Notes under the pieces: generated by a model | The model's input: the letters and a program-made list of their open reading frames with translations, nothing else | Told to the model about the DNA's origin: nothing | The model's database searches: none | Source: a virus | DNA length: 44,053 nucleotides | Virus record (IMG/VR): IMGVR_UViG_3300005841_000047 | Location: 1 to 44,053 of that record | Strand: one strand, 5' to 3' | Shown: one piece after another, positions 15,496 to 23,333 of the stretch | Layout: each line of letters starts with the position of its first letter | Position numbering within the stretch: the first letter of the stretch is position 1 | Program-made: the position numbers and the translations under genes

Positions 15496-15993
15496 CTAGT
15501 AGCGTTGCGACCAGAAGACGGAGTTGGTGAGTATGTTCGTGTTGGCTGTGACAATCGAATAGAGCCGGATGCTCTTGAAGTTGTTCAGCGCATCGGCCGT
15601 CAGGTTGGTCGCGAGCACGTAGTTGGTCCCGATGGTCGTGAGGTTCAGTGTCATCACGTGCGGCGTGGACCAGGCCCAGTTCGTCCCGTCGGGCGAGACG
15701 TGGAAGTTGAGCGTGGCGACGTTGGTCACCGCGCCTGGAGTGAGCGAGGCCGTCAAGCCGATCCCGCGATCCTTGCTGATGTCGATGGAATTGGCCGCGA
15801 CGATGTACGTGGTGGCCCCTTGGAGCACGTTGGTCGTGCTGATCTGGGTGGCTTTGTAGGTGAGCATCTGCGCGTGCACGGGCAGCGGCGGCGGCACAAA
15901 TACCAGCAGCGGTAGTAGCAGGAGCGCGATGATCGTGAGTAGGAGCAGCCTGAAGGCTGAACTCCAACGGCGAGTGGTTTGGTTCGTGTTCAT
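15496..15993 (-). CDS. Exported-looking protein encoded beside the capsid gene
   Basis: From the ATG at 15993 the 165-residue product starts with a strong signal peptide: a basic n-region, a run of Leu and Ile (RLLLLTIIALLLLPLLVFV), and a VHA-Q site. The mature part is Thr/Asn-rich and beta-strand-like (LNFHVSPDGTNWAWSTPHVM). An alternative GTG at 16035 overlaps the capsid stop but adds residues encoded by a repeat. A secreted protein between the major capsid and head-completion genes is unusual. It may be a moron acting in the envelope or a decoration with accidental hydrophobicity. Confidence 0.65.
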   Translation of the reverse strand: MNTNQTTRRWSSAFRLLLLTIIALLLLPLLVFVPPPLPVHAQMLTYKATQISTTNVLQGATTYIVAANSIDISKDRGIGLTASLTPGAVTNVATLNFHVSPDGTNWAWSTPHVMTLNLTTIGTNYVLATNLTADALNNFKSIRLYSIVTANTNILTNSVFWSQRY

Positions 15994-16031
15994 GGTGGTT
16001 GTACTCAAGGTTACGTTTTGCGTTTCACGCC

Positions 16032-16970
16032 TCACGTCAGCACGTCGTTGATGCGGTAGCCGGCCTGGTCAAAGACCAGTTTCTCGTCGGTGAAATGCCG
16101 CGCCCGATGCACGTCGCTCGCCACCGGTTCATCGCGGTAGCTAACGATCTGGATCGGCACATCGTCCGCGCCGATGCTCCCGAAGTCGGACCAGAAAAAC
16201 GTCCGGCCGAGCGTCGGCACCATCAGGTCGCGGGCGGGATTCACGTGAGCCAGGATGACATCGTCACCCCAGATGTCCGCCGGTGTGAGGGCCTGGCCTT
16301 CCTGGGCGGTGTTGATGACTTGCTCGGCGACGGCAATCTCCGGCACTTCAAAATACGCCGCGAGCAATTGCAGACTGGTGATGCCGGTCGTGGTGTACTT
16401 CACACGCTCGGCGATGACCGGGTGAACGGAGAGGACGAGCCGAACGGCTTCGTTGATGATCATCAGAGTCGGTCGCCGGCCGCAATTTTTGCGGATGGCT
16501 TCCTTGGCGGTGTTCACGTCGCCTTTGGGGTCGGAGTTCGGATTGTCCCATTTGACCGCGACGCCGGCGTTGGGCACACCAGCCGAGGTGGCTAGTGTGT
16601 GCGCGCGCAGCTCGTGATTGATCTTGATGATGTCCGTGTTCCGGCGAATGGCCGAGATGTCCGCGTCGATGTAGTTGACGTACTTCCTGCGGATTTCGTC
16701 GGGGACCGGTTGTTCGGTGCCGTAATCGCGACAGGCGTAATTGTCATCGGCGATCTTGGGCACGCTGCGGGCGAACGCGCCGCCGGGCGCGTGGCGGATG
16801 TTCGTGGGCACGTCTAGTGCGTTCTCGCGTTTCCAGACGTAGTAATCGGAGCTGACCTCGGCGGAGGGGAAGACCGGGAACAAGCGGAGGCCGACGTAGC
16901 CGGTCTGGTCGCGCATGAACTGCACGGCGTGACCGCTCATCACCGGGTTTGCTGTGGCGGAGCTTTGCAT
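16032..16970 (-). CDS. Major capsid protein
   Basis: The 312-residue protein has capsid traits: KRENALDVPTNIRHAPGG near residues 47-64, a central alpha/beta region, a helix-rich segment with RRPTLMIINEAVRLVLSVHP, and closing strands including YRDEPVASDVHRARHF. Its position after a small decoration protein and the gpI-type protease/scaffold gene is the standard Mu-like order. It is likely an HK97-fold protein; no cleavage site could be assigned. Confidence 0.8.
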   Translation of the reverse strand: MQSSATANPVMSGHAVQFMRDQTGYVGLRLFPVFPSAEVSSDYYVWKRENALDVPTNIRHAPGGAFARSVPKIADDNYACRDYGTEQPVPDEIRRKYVNYIDADISAIRRNTDIIKINHELRAHTLATSAGVPNAGVAVKWDNPNSDPKGDVNTAKEAIRKNCGRRPTLMIINEAVRLVLSVHPVIAERVKYTTTGITSLQLLAAYFEVPEIAVAEQVINTAQEGQALTPADIWGDDVILAHVNPARDLMVPTLGRTFFWSDFGSIGADDVPIQIVSYRDEPVASDVHRARHFTDEKLVFDQAGYRINDVLT

Positions 16971-17012
16971 AGGGGGATTGGTGGATTATTAGATTGGTGG
17001 ATTGATGGATTA
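16971..17012. repeat. Octamer array TGGTGGAT/TATTAGAT x4-5
   Basis: Approximately 8-bp units ending in GGATT or AGATT fill the gap between the decoration protein stop and the capsid start codon. Confidence 0.8.
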
Positions 17013-17393
17013 AGCGAGCACGTCGAGGATCTCGCACACGTCACCGGCGACGGCGCCGGCGACCGGACTGAGCAGGTACCCGAGGGCGCGGCCGGAGCCC
17101 GCTTGATCGACGGCCTTGCCGCCGTTTTCGGCTTTAACGTCGGCCAGGTGCGCGATGGCGCCGTTGGCCCTGGCGCGGTAAGTGCCACCGCAGCCGAGCA
17201 GGCGCACGGACCATTCCTTGCCTCCTTGCAACCCCTGGTGCAGCACGCCAATGGCAAGGCCGTTGGTGTAGAGCTGGATCTTGCGAGAGCCGCCGACCAG
17301 CTCGACATAGTAATCTTCCTTGCCGACCAGGTCGGCAGGCACAGCCGCCTCGAAGGGCGCGTAGCGAGCGTCAATGTAGGTTTCTTTTCCCAT
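17010..17393 (-). CDS. Head decoration-like protein
   Basis: The 127-residue protein is small, beta-rich and Gly/Ala-rich (KIQLYTNGLAIGVLHQG, ending GYLLSPVAGAVAGDV), typical of DUF2190-like capsid decoration proteins encoded directly before the major capsid gene. The start ATG follows an array of GGTTGAT units, with no clear ribosome site. Identity is by context and composition. Confidence 0.65.
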   Translation of the reverse strand: MGKETYIDARYAPFEAAVPADLVGKEDYYVELVGGSRKIQLYTNGLAIGVLHQGLQGGKEWSVRLLGCGGTYRARANGAIAHLADVKAENGGKAVDQAGSGRALGYLLSPVAGAVAGDVCEILDVLA

Positions 17394-17405
17394 GTGTTGG
17401 TTCGT

Positions 17406-17426
17406 GGTTGATGGTTGATGGTTGAT
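17406..17426. repeat. Perfect heptamer array GGTTGAT x3
   Basis: Three identical 7-bp units in the 42-bp gap between the protease/scaffold gene and the decoration gene. The same unit recurs at 25746-25760. Confidence 0.9.
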
Positions 17427-17435
17427 TGGCGCGGG

Positions 17436-17975
17436 CTAATTCCTGGCAGCCGTCGCCAGGCTGCGCCGGTAATCTTCGTAGAGCGCAGGCTCGGCGCCGG
17501 CGATCTGCGTGGTGGCATCGGCGAAGGTGATTTTCTGCTGCGCAGCGAATGCCTTGGCCTTGATCACGAATTGGTGTTCACCGCCAACTTGCGCCGCTGT
17601 GACGGCCCCGCCCACTGAGCCGGCGCCAGCTCCGACCACGGTGCCCAGGGCCGGGTTGGCCTGGAGCGCATTGAGTGTTTCGGCCAGGGCGGGATCGGCG
17701 GCGATGGCGTTGATCCACTTTTCCTGGATCGCGGTGTTTTGCGGAGCGAGTTTGCCCGCTTTCACCGCGGCATCGACGATGGCTTTGGCGGATGCTTTTG
17801 CCCCTGCGCTGATGCTGCCTTCGAGCGTGGTGATCTTGGCTTTGAGCGCGGTGATCTCCCCGTCCTTGGCCGCGATTGTGGTGGTGGTGTCGGCTGCTGA
17901 GAGCTTGCGCTCCAGCTCAACGATCTTGTTCTGCGCGGCGACCAGGTCGGCCGCCAGTTTCTCGGCTGAGTCCAT
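17436..17975 (-). CDS. Nested scaffold product (Mu Z-like), internal start
   Basis: An in-frame ATG at residue 187 of the protease gene is preceded by AGAAAGGCAAGT, a reasonable ribosome site, and begins MDSAEKLAADLVAAQ, exactly where the coiled-coil scaffold part starts. Mu makes its scaffold Z this way from gene I. The product would be 179 residues. Expression is inferred. Confidence 0.55.
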   Translation of the reverse strand: MDSAEKLAADLVAAQNKIVELERKLSAADTTTTIAAKDGEITALKAKITTLEGSISAGAKASAKAIVDAAVKAGKLAPQNTAIQEKWINAIAADPALAETLNALQANPALGTVVGAGAGSVGGAVTAAQVGGEHQFVIKAKAFAAQQKITFADATTQIAGAEPALYEDYRRSLATAARN

Positions 17976-18533
17976 ACTTGCCTTTCTGTTTTGGTTGGTG
18001 GCGCCGGTTAGGTCTTGGCTGGCCACGATTGGTTGGATGGTTTTGAACGCGGCACGATTGACCAGGCCGCCCATGTTAAGGGGCGCGCCGGTCACCTCCC
18101 CCGCTGCGTTCACGAGGAACGAGGGAGAAAATCTGCGGAAGCCCGGCACTTTGCCGGAGAGAGATTGCTGGGTCCGATCGGACCATTCGGCCTTCACCCG
18201 CAGGCCACCGGTCTTGATGTCATCGCCGCCCCAGTAGAATTCCAACGGCCGGCCGCTCGCTTCGCCGTCCTCGTGGTTGAAGTCGAAATATGGGTAATCA
18301 CCCTGGCCGGAGGTCGCTTTGGAGCGCAGGTCCTGGAGCAGCCGGTTCATCCGCTCCGCTGTGCCAGCGTGGACGCGGACTGTGAGTGTGATCGGCTCGC
18401 CATCTTTGAGCGCTGTGATCTCGTGTTGTCCTGGCGGCATCCACTGGATGTCCGTCGGCACGGTAGCGCCGCCCAGGGGCAGTGGGAGACTCAGCCCCTC
18501 GCGCGCCCAGATGTGAGAATCATTCGTGTGCAT
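17436..18533 (-). CDS. Mu gpI-like prohead protease with C-terminal scaffold
   Basis: The 365-residue protein has an N-terminal protease-type domain, with WMPPGQHEI near 31, DYPYFDFNHEDG near 80 and FRRFSPSFLVN near 133, as in Mu gpI. A C-terminal scaffold-like coiled coil runs from about 187 (AAQNKIVELERKLSA) with an Ala-rich region. The start ATG lies inside a CACGAATG-type repeat and has no ribosome site. It precedes decoration and capsid genes as expected. A nested start at 17975 could give the separate scaffold. Confidence 0.8.
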   Translation of the reverse strand: MHTNDSHIWAREGLSLPLPLGGATVPTDIQWMPPGQHEITALKDGEPITLTVRVHAGTAERMNRLLQDLRSKATSGQGDYPYFDFNHEDGEASGRPLEFYWGGDDIKTGGLRVKAEWSDRTQQSLSGKVPGFRRFSPSFLVNAAGEVTGAPLNMGGLVNRAAFKTIQPIVASQDLTGATNQNRKASMDSAEKLAADLVAAQNKIVELERKLSAADTTTTIAAKDGEITALKAKITTLEGSISAGAKASAKAIVDAAVKAGKLAPQNTAIQEKWINAIAADPALAETLNALQANPALGTVVGAGAGSVGGAVTAAQVGGEHQFVIKAKAFAAQQKITFADATTQIAGAEPALYEDYRRSLATAARN

Positions 18534-18552
18534 TCGTGTCCATTCGTGGTTA
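18518..18552. repeat. CACGAATG-type direct repeats over a start codon
   Basis: On the minus strand, ACCACGAATGGACACGAATG and a third copy span the gap between the gpG-like stop and the gpI-like gene. The last unit supplies the ATG used as start and the first codons. Confidence 0.8.
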
Positions 18553-19152
18553 AACGGTCCCCTGCCCTGGCTGTTGGAGTTGGCGTTGCAGCGCTTTGTC
18601 CGCGGCCGTCAGCGCGGCTTGCTCCATCTGCTGCTCCGGCGGCAGCGCCTTCGGGTCCGGTTCCTGGTGGACGCTTGGGACCAGGACGTATTGCACGGTC
18701 AGGCCCTGGCCTTGGGCGCGGCTGGCGAGAATCGCGTGATCGTTTTGCTTGAGGAAAATCAGAGTGAGCCCGGTCTCAGCTTCGTAGGTTGCCGCCGTGC
18801 GGCCGTAGGCTTCGGGTGTTTGCGGGATGGTGAGCAACTTGGCCCGTTTGGCGCGGATCGTTCCGCCAAAGATTTTCTGGGCGATTAGCGGATGACTGAT
18901 CGCGACGGTGACAGTGGTGTCGCCTGCGACGACGGGGGCCTGGACGCTACCGGCGACCTCCAGCCAGAAGTGCGTGCGCGGTCCGCCGAGTTTGTTGGGC
19001 TGCTCGCGATCGCGTTGGCGATACCATTTCTTGAGCAGGTTCCCCACTGCCCGACCAGCTACCATCAGGATGCCGACCGGTCGGCGCGCCTGAGCGAGGA
19101 TGTTGCTCAGATAAACGCGCGCGTTGGATGAATCTATTTTGACGCCGATCAT
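18550..19152 (-). CDS. Mu gpG-like virion morphogenesis protein
   Basis: From the ATG at 19152 (ATGA overlap with the portal stop) the product is 200 residues: MIGVKIDSSNARVYLSNILA, then a helical basic region (AVGNLLKKWYRQRDRE), WLEVAGSVQAP and ISHPLIAQKIFGGTIR, the pattern of the phage virion morphogenesis (gpG/DUF1018-adjacent) family. In Mu the gene follows gpF; here it directly follows the portal because the gpF-like gene is elsewhere (26514-27989). It probably acts in head-tail joining. Confidence 0.7.
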   Translation of the reverse strand: MIGVKIDSSNARVYLSNILAQARRPVGILMVAGRAVGNLLKKWYRQRDREQPNKLGGPRTHFWLEVAGSVQAPVVAGDTTVTVAISHPLIAQKIFGGTIRAKRAKLLTIPQTPEAYGRTAATYEAETGLTLIFLKQNDHAILASRAQGQGLTVQYVLVPSVHQEPDPKALPPEQQMEQAALTAADKALQRQLQQPGQGTV

Positions 19153-20951
19153 GGCTTGGTCCGTGGTCCGTGGTCCGTGGTCCGTGGTCTTGTGGTCCTT
19201 CTTTGCATCGCGCCTTTCACGGCGCCGTTCACCACGGCGGCAGCCATGGCTTCTTCCATCGCTTTGGCCAGAGCATCGGCATCGAGCTTGTCGAATAGCT
19301 CGGGCAATTCGCGCCGGGCTTTGAGCAGGACGGCTTCGCCTTCGGTCCGCCACTCTTCATCGGTCATCTTGTCCGCCCGCCTGATGAGATCGCGGAAGAA
19401 GGGTTTCACGCCAGCGAGCCAGCGCGCTTGGACTGACGTGAGGTTTTCCAGGACGTGCTCGGTCAGTTGATCCGTCGCATCCTTCGCCTGGACCGGCGCG
19501 CCGTTTTCTTTCGGATAGCCGGTGGGACCGCCTGAAGGCGGAACTCCAACTGGAGCCGCGGGCCTTTGGATGATGTCCGCACCTGGCACAGGGCGTGGCA
19601 GGTTGTGGCGCTCGTAGGCAGCCTGCGCGTCAAACTCGAATCCGATGCGCGAGAGGATTTCGTCGCGCTCAGCTTTCTCTTTCGGCGTCTCTTCTTCTTC
19701 GCTTTCCGCCGGCGTCACCCAGGGACACTCCGAATCATCACCAAAGTTCAACCGGCAAAAGGCTGGGGCCAATTGATAACTGAGGATGGCGCAGACCCAA
19801 TCCAGCGCTGACCGTTTGCGTCCGCCCAGGATGCGTTCGTGTACTTCGCCCAGGGCGCGACTTCCTTGGTCACCTTCATCGCCGGTCAAGGTCTGCCCGA
19901 GGATGAGCATGCGCACCTGGCGATTGGCGCGGTCCAGGATGCTGGCTTGCGGCAGACTCTTTTCCCCGCCTTTGCCGGCTTCCTTCAGCTCGATGGTTGT
20001 ACCCGCCGGGAATGCGCCCCAGGCGGCGCTGCCCATGTTTTCGAGCATGTCGCAGATGTCCTGCAATAGACCTGGCCTGGCGGGGTCGTACGTGGCCCAG
20101 CGGATCGGGAGCCCGAAGATCTGGGCGAAGTTCAATAACCACTCCGCGGAAAAGTTCGATGCGGCCCACCACCAGGCAATCGCGCGGAGCAACGCGCCGC
20201 CGATCGGGTGACCGCTCTTGGCTTTGGCTATGCCGATCAGGAATTTGTCGGAAGGGAATTCCAGCCATTGGCCCTGTAGCCGCGCCTGTGAAGGCGCGGC
20301 TGTTATCTGCCCCTGCGCGATCTCAGAAGCGTTCAGCTTCAGCTCGGCGGAGTCCGCCGGGTACCCATAATAGCGCGGATGAATCCAACGCGTGTCACGC
20401 GGCGCGAGCATTGGGCTCGCGGTAAGGCCGGCGACAGCCCAATCAATTTCGAGGACTGAGATCCCTTTGCCCCAGGCATCGAGCAAATCTTTGATTGTGC
20501 CGCGCAGATCGTTTTCGTCGGACTGCGGCCGCGGCCGCATAGTCCAGAGTGTTTGCTCGAAGAGTTTGGCACGGCGTTGCGCTTCAGCGCTGGGTTCATC
20601 GCCCTTGAGAGCCCAGGGTTGAACGGTCAACTCGGCGCTGGCCACGTCGTCTTTGAGTTCCATCAGGGCGGTGAGCAACTCGGGCCAGGTTTCCTCCATC
20701 AGATTGAACAGTTGCCAGACGGCGACCAGGTCCCCGCCCAGGAGCGCACCGCGCAGGATGCCTTCGATGGCGTCGGGTGTGTAATTGCGCACACTGGTCG
20801 AGAGCCAACGGTCGCGCGCACTGGGCAGGATGATCCGGGTGATAGGCGATGGGGAAGAGGCGTTAGGCGATAGGGGGGCGGCAGCCCGGATCAGGCCGGC
20901 CCGGACAAGGCCGCGACCGGCTGCATGCACAATCTGGCGGAGCGGATTCAT
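19149..20951 (-). CDS. Portal protein (DUF935, Mu gp29-like)
   Basis: The 600-residue protein fits DUF935 portals: YTPDAIEGILRGALLGGDL, then LMEETWPELLTALMELKDDV, a central region with LLRAIAWWWAASNFSAEWLL and FGLPIRWATYDP, and a long C-terminal tail. It lies after the large terminase. The start is at MNPLRQIVHAAGRG; directly upstream is a repeat (ATCCGTGGAATCCGTGTCT) and no ribosome site. An N-terminal stretch (about residues 25-40) and the C-terminal 15 residues (TTDHGPRTTDHGPRTKP) are encoded by tandem repeats, and VGVPPSGGPTG near 480 comes from a host-type palindromic repeat. Confidence 0.88.
   Translation of the reverse strand: MNPLRQIVHAAGRGLVRAGLIRAAAPLSPNASSPSPITRIILPSARDRWLSTSVRNYTPDAIEGILRGALLGGDLVAVWQLFNLMEETWPELLTALMELKDDVASAELTVQPWALKGDEPSAEAQRRAKLFEQTLWTMRPRPQSDENDLRGTIKDLLDAWGKGISVLEIDWAVAGLTASPMLAPRDTRWIHPRYYGYPADSAELKLNASEIAQGQITAAPSQARLQGQWLEFPSDKFLIGIAKAKSGHPIGGALLRAIAWWWAASNFSAEWLLNFAQIFGLPIRWATYDPARPGLLQDICDMLENMGSAAWGAFPAGTTIELKEAGKGGEKSLPQASILDRANRQVRMLILGQTLTGDEGDQGSRALGEVHERILGGRKRSALDWVCAILSYQLAPAFCRLNFGDDSECPWVTPAESEEEETPKEKAERDEILSRIGFEFDAQAAYERHNLPRPVPGADIIQRPAAPVGVPPSGGPTGYPKENGAPVQAKDATDQLTEHVLENLTSVQARWLAGVKPFFRDLIRRADKMTDEEWRTEGEAVLLKARRELPELFDKLDADALAKAMEEAMAAAVVNGAVKGAMQRRTTRPRTTDHGPRTKP
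19157..19198. repeat. Heptamer array TGGTCCG x4 plus variants
   Basis: Four perfect TGGTCCG units (19157-19184) and two degenerate ones encode the C-terminus of the portal protein and run up to the coupled start of the next gene. Confidence 0.9.
20837..20880. repeat. Heptamer array of the GGCGATA family inside the portal gene
   Basis: GTGATAGGCGATGGGGAAGA and following units form a degenerate 7-bp periodic stretch. It is translated in frame near the portal N-terminus. Confidence 0.7.
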
Positions 20952-21044
20952 AGACACGGATTCCACGGATGAACACGGAGCCGCGCCAACGACTGGAGAA
21001 CCGGCAACTGGCCATGGAACAGGCTGATCCCATCGCAGCCGTTG

Positions 21045-21065
21045 GCGCAAAATGAATGCAAAGGG
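21045..21065 (+). promoter_or_regulatory. Internal copy of the terminal transposase-site motif
   Basis: The sequence GCGCAAAATGAATGCAAAGG matches the terminal motif (GCGAAATGATTGCAAAGGG) with one change in the AATGAWTGCAAAGGG core. It lies in the 121-bp non-coding gap between the zinc-finger gene and the portal, near the middle of the element. It could be an internal enhancer-like or transposase-bound site, or chance. Confidence 0.4.
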
Positions 21066-21072
21066 TTGGGTT

Positions 21073-21543
21073 TTACGCCCGAAAATCCCCGCTGAGCGCA
21101 GGGCCGGTGTCTTGGGCGCGGATTTGGCCCCCGAACGCTCCTAGCCCGGTTTCCAGGCGTACCGACGGCAGAATTTTCAGTCTGCTCAAGTACCGGATTT
21201 CGCGGCCGAAGGAATGGCGCCGGTCCCAATGCCTGGCTTTGCAGCGTTGGGAGCAGAATCGTGCCTCGGGTCGCTTGGCGCTCAGCGGTTGGCCGCACTC
21301 GGCACAGCGCTTGATCTGTTGCACCAGGTGCGCGAAGCGACACCTGGGTGAACAGAACTTTGCATTGGACATCGGCTCGCCACAGACAACGCAGAGCCTG
21401 ACTAATTGGCGTGGGTGTTGGGCTTTCCAGTGACGCGCGCGACACAGGCCCGAGCAATAACGTTGGTCCGGGCTTCGGGGTGTGAACGGTTCCAGACAGA
21501 AAGCGCAGCACGCGGGGGGCAATTCCATGGTCATTCTGCTCAT
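21073..21543 (-). CDS. Triple zinc-ribbon protein
   Basis: The 156-residue protein has three successive Cys4 modules: CAFC with CSGLC, CVVC with CSPRC, and CAEC with CSQRC. Two of them are followed by a similar RARHW-type segment. A basic tail follows. Such repeated small ribbons bind zinc and often nucleic acid. It lies between large terminase and portal, where Mu has no gene. The start is uncertain (21543 MSRMTM or 21534). About 200 bp upstream, back to the terminase stop, is open in another frame (see findings). Confidence 0.65.
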   Translation of the reverse strand: MSRMTMELPPACCAFCLEPFTPRSPDQRYCSGLCRARHWKAQHPRQLVRLCVVCGEPMSNAKFCSPRCRFAHLVQQIKRCAECGQPLSAKRPEARFCSQRCKARHWDRRHSFGREIRYLSRLKILPSVRLETGLGAFGGQIRAQDTGPALSGDFRA

Positions 21544-21746
21544 AATGATTGGATTGAGGGTTGGTCCCACTCGGCGCCGGCCCGCCTGGATCGGGCCGGT
21601 CGCCGTCTATCACATTCCCCGCGCGCGCCCAATAATCCAGGACAATGCGCCGCAGGCCGTCATCTGGCTGATGGCCACTCGCCAGACCGATCATGTTTTT
21701 TTGGTTAGCTCTAGTCATTCCGTGTGAATTCGTGAAATCAGTGTCT

Positions 21747-23333
21747 TCATGCTGCTTGCAGCCGACGGGGGACAAAGCGCGGTTTGAATTTCGGCGCGGC
21801 CAGGCGAATGCCGGCGGTGGTCTCGATTGCGCCGCTGGTGCTGGTCAATGCCCAGTCGGCAAGCTTGGTCGAGTCGAACGTGTCGCCGTGCGCGCCGTTG
21901 GGTGCGGGTTCACAAACGAATTCACCGCGCTCCTTTTTCACCAGCCGAAAGTCGTCCTTCACGTACCGCTCGGGCGGCAGGACCTCGTGGTTATCGTCGA
22001 ACTCAGCCACCAGCCGGCTGCCGAGGTACTGTTTCTTTGTCATCGGCTCAGGCACACCGGGTACTTCAAGAGTCTCGCTGGCGATCACCAGTTCGACGGG
22101 CAGCTCGCCGCCGAACTCATCGCGACAGTCCTGGGCGAAGTAACGCTCGTTGGTGGCGTCAATGCAGAGGCGCCGCGCCGGGCCGCCTTCTTTACGTCCG
22201 CGCACGGCAGCGATGATCCGGCCGAGCCGTTCCTGGGCGATCTTCGGATCTGTGGTCTTCCAGATCGCGATGAGCCGGCTGAATTTCTCTACGCCTACCT
22301 TTTCGCGCACGGTGACAGAGCTGGGGTTGCTCAGCTTCTTTGTGGTAGTGGCCACGTCGAAGCCGATACCCACGGGGCCGGGGCCAAGATGTTCCACAAG
22401 GAACGCGACGGCTTCGTCCAGGTCGCCATCGGAGTCGATGGAAATGAAGAGGCATTGGCCCACGCCGCGGCGCTGGGCGGTCTCCATCTGCATGTAGCCG
22501 ATCGCGGCTGTGCCGCCGGCTTTGAGCGAGAGTTTGTAGTTGCGGTCCCAGCCGTCCTTGTCGGGAGCAGTGCGCCGATCTTCCTGCGGCGCGATCTCTT
22601 CGCCGGTGACCAGGTGATAGACTTTCTTGCCGGCTTCGACGGCGTCGTCGATGTCCACACGATGGACCGGCATGCCGAATTCGTTTCGGTATTCGTGACC
22701 GGCAGCGTCGGGCTCGAACTCGACGCCGACCGGCGGGAGAAAAAACGGATAGCTGGCGTGGGTATCGTCCTTGGGCGGTGTGCCGCTCATGAGCAGATGA
22801 AAATCAGGATCGCTGGAAATAATCGGCTGCATGGCGGTGAACAGGTCGCCGAAGTCCGGGATGTCGCCGATCTCGTCCAGATACACTTCGCCGGACCAAC
22901 CGCGGGCGGTGGCCACGTTTGGCGCAATGACCTGCGTCCGGCTCGCCGTAGTGCGATCGTGATAGAGCCAAAACTCCAGCCGTTTGGACTCGAAGAGTTC
23001 GGTGAAATCGTCCGAGGTGATTTTGCCGGTGAGATTTTTGTCCGGCTTGTCATGGTCGCGCACCTGAAGATCCATCTTGGCTTTGCGCGCGCGTGTGTGC
23101 ATGTCGCGGAGGGCGCCCTGGAAGGTGGCCGAGTCTTTCATGATCAATTCCCGGCCCAGCAGCAGCGTGGCCGTGGCGAAGGTCACCAGGCGGCCGGGGT
23201 TCTTCATCATGGCGAAGAGCGAGCAGTCCGAGAGGTTCGTGGTCTTGCCGGTCTGCCGTGCCCAGAACCGAATGCTGGTGCGGTGCTGCACGTACAGCCG
23301 AATCGAGCGATCTTGATAGTCGCGCCTGGTCAT
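21747..23333 (-). CDS. Terminase large subunit (Mu gp28-like)
   Basis: From the ATG at 23333 (ATGA overlap with the small subunit) the protein is 528 residues. Walker A is ARQTGKTT at 25-32, Walker B is EVYLDEIGD near 150, followed by MSGTPPKDD (coupling motif). RNase H-type nuclease acidic residues lie in GIGFDVATT (about 324), LCIDATNE (about 389) and HGDTFDSTKLADWA (about 483). The ATPase packages DNA and the nuclease cuts it headful-style. The minus-strand reading frame stays open far upstream through the small-subunit gene, but that part is shadow. Confidence 0.9.
   Translation of the reverse strand: MTRRDYQDRSIRLYVQHRTSIRFWARQTGKTTNLSDCSLFAMMKNPGRLVTFATATLLLGRELIMKDSATFQGALRDMHTRARKAKMDLQVRDHDKPDKNLTGKITSDDFTELFESKRLEFWLYHDRTTASRTQVIAPNVATARGWSGEVYLDEIGDIPDFGDLFTAMQPIISSDPDFHLLMSGTPPKDDTHASYPFFLPPVGVEFEPDAAGHEYRNEFGMPVHRVDIDDAVEAGKKVYHLVTGEEIAPQEDRRTAPDKDGWDRNYKLSLKAGGTAAIGYMQMETAQRRGVGQCLFISIDSDGDLDEAVAFLVEHLGPGPVGIGFDVATTTKKLSNPSSVTVREKVGVEKFSRLIAIWKTTDPKIAQERLGRIIAAVRGRKEGGPARRLCIDATNERYFAQDCRDEFGGELPVELVIASETLEVPGVPEPMTKKQYLGSRLVAEFDDNHEVLPPERYVKDDFRLVKKERGEFVCEPAPNGAHGDTFDSTKLADWALTSTSGAIETTAGIRLAAPKFKPRFVPRRLQAA

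Noticed and set aside
19157-19198. A CRISPR array or VNTR-type locus
   Set aside because: The units are 7 bp, contiguous and without spacers, and each locus has a different unit. None of the arrays in the window has a CRISPR repeat-spacer structure.
20948-21775. 275-codon minus-strand frame across the zinc-ribbon gene and the portal 5' region
   Set aside because: The zinc-ribbon gene in the other frame has three regular Cys4 modules, so this frame is mostly shadow. Only its first 60 codons remain open to question and are listed as a finding.
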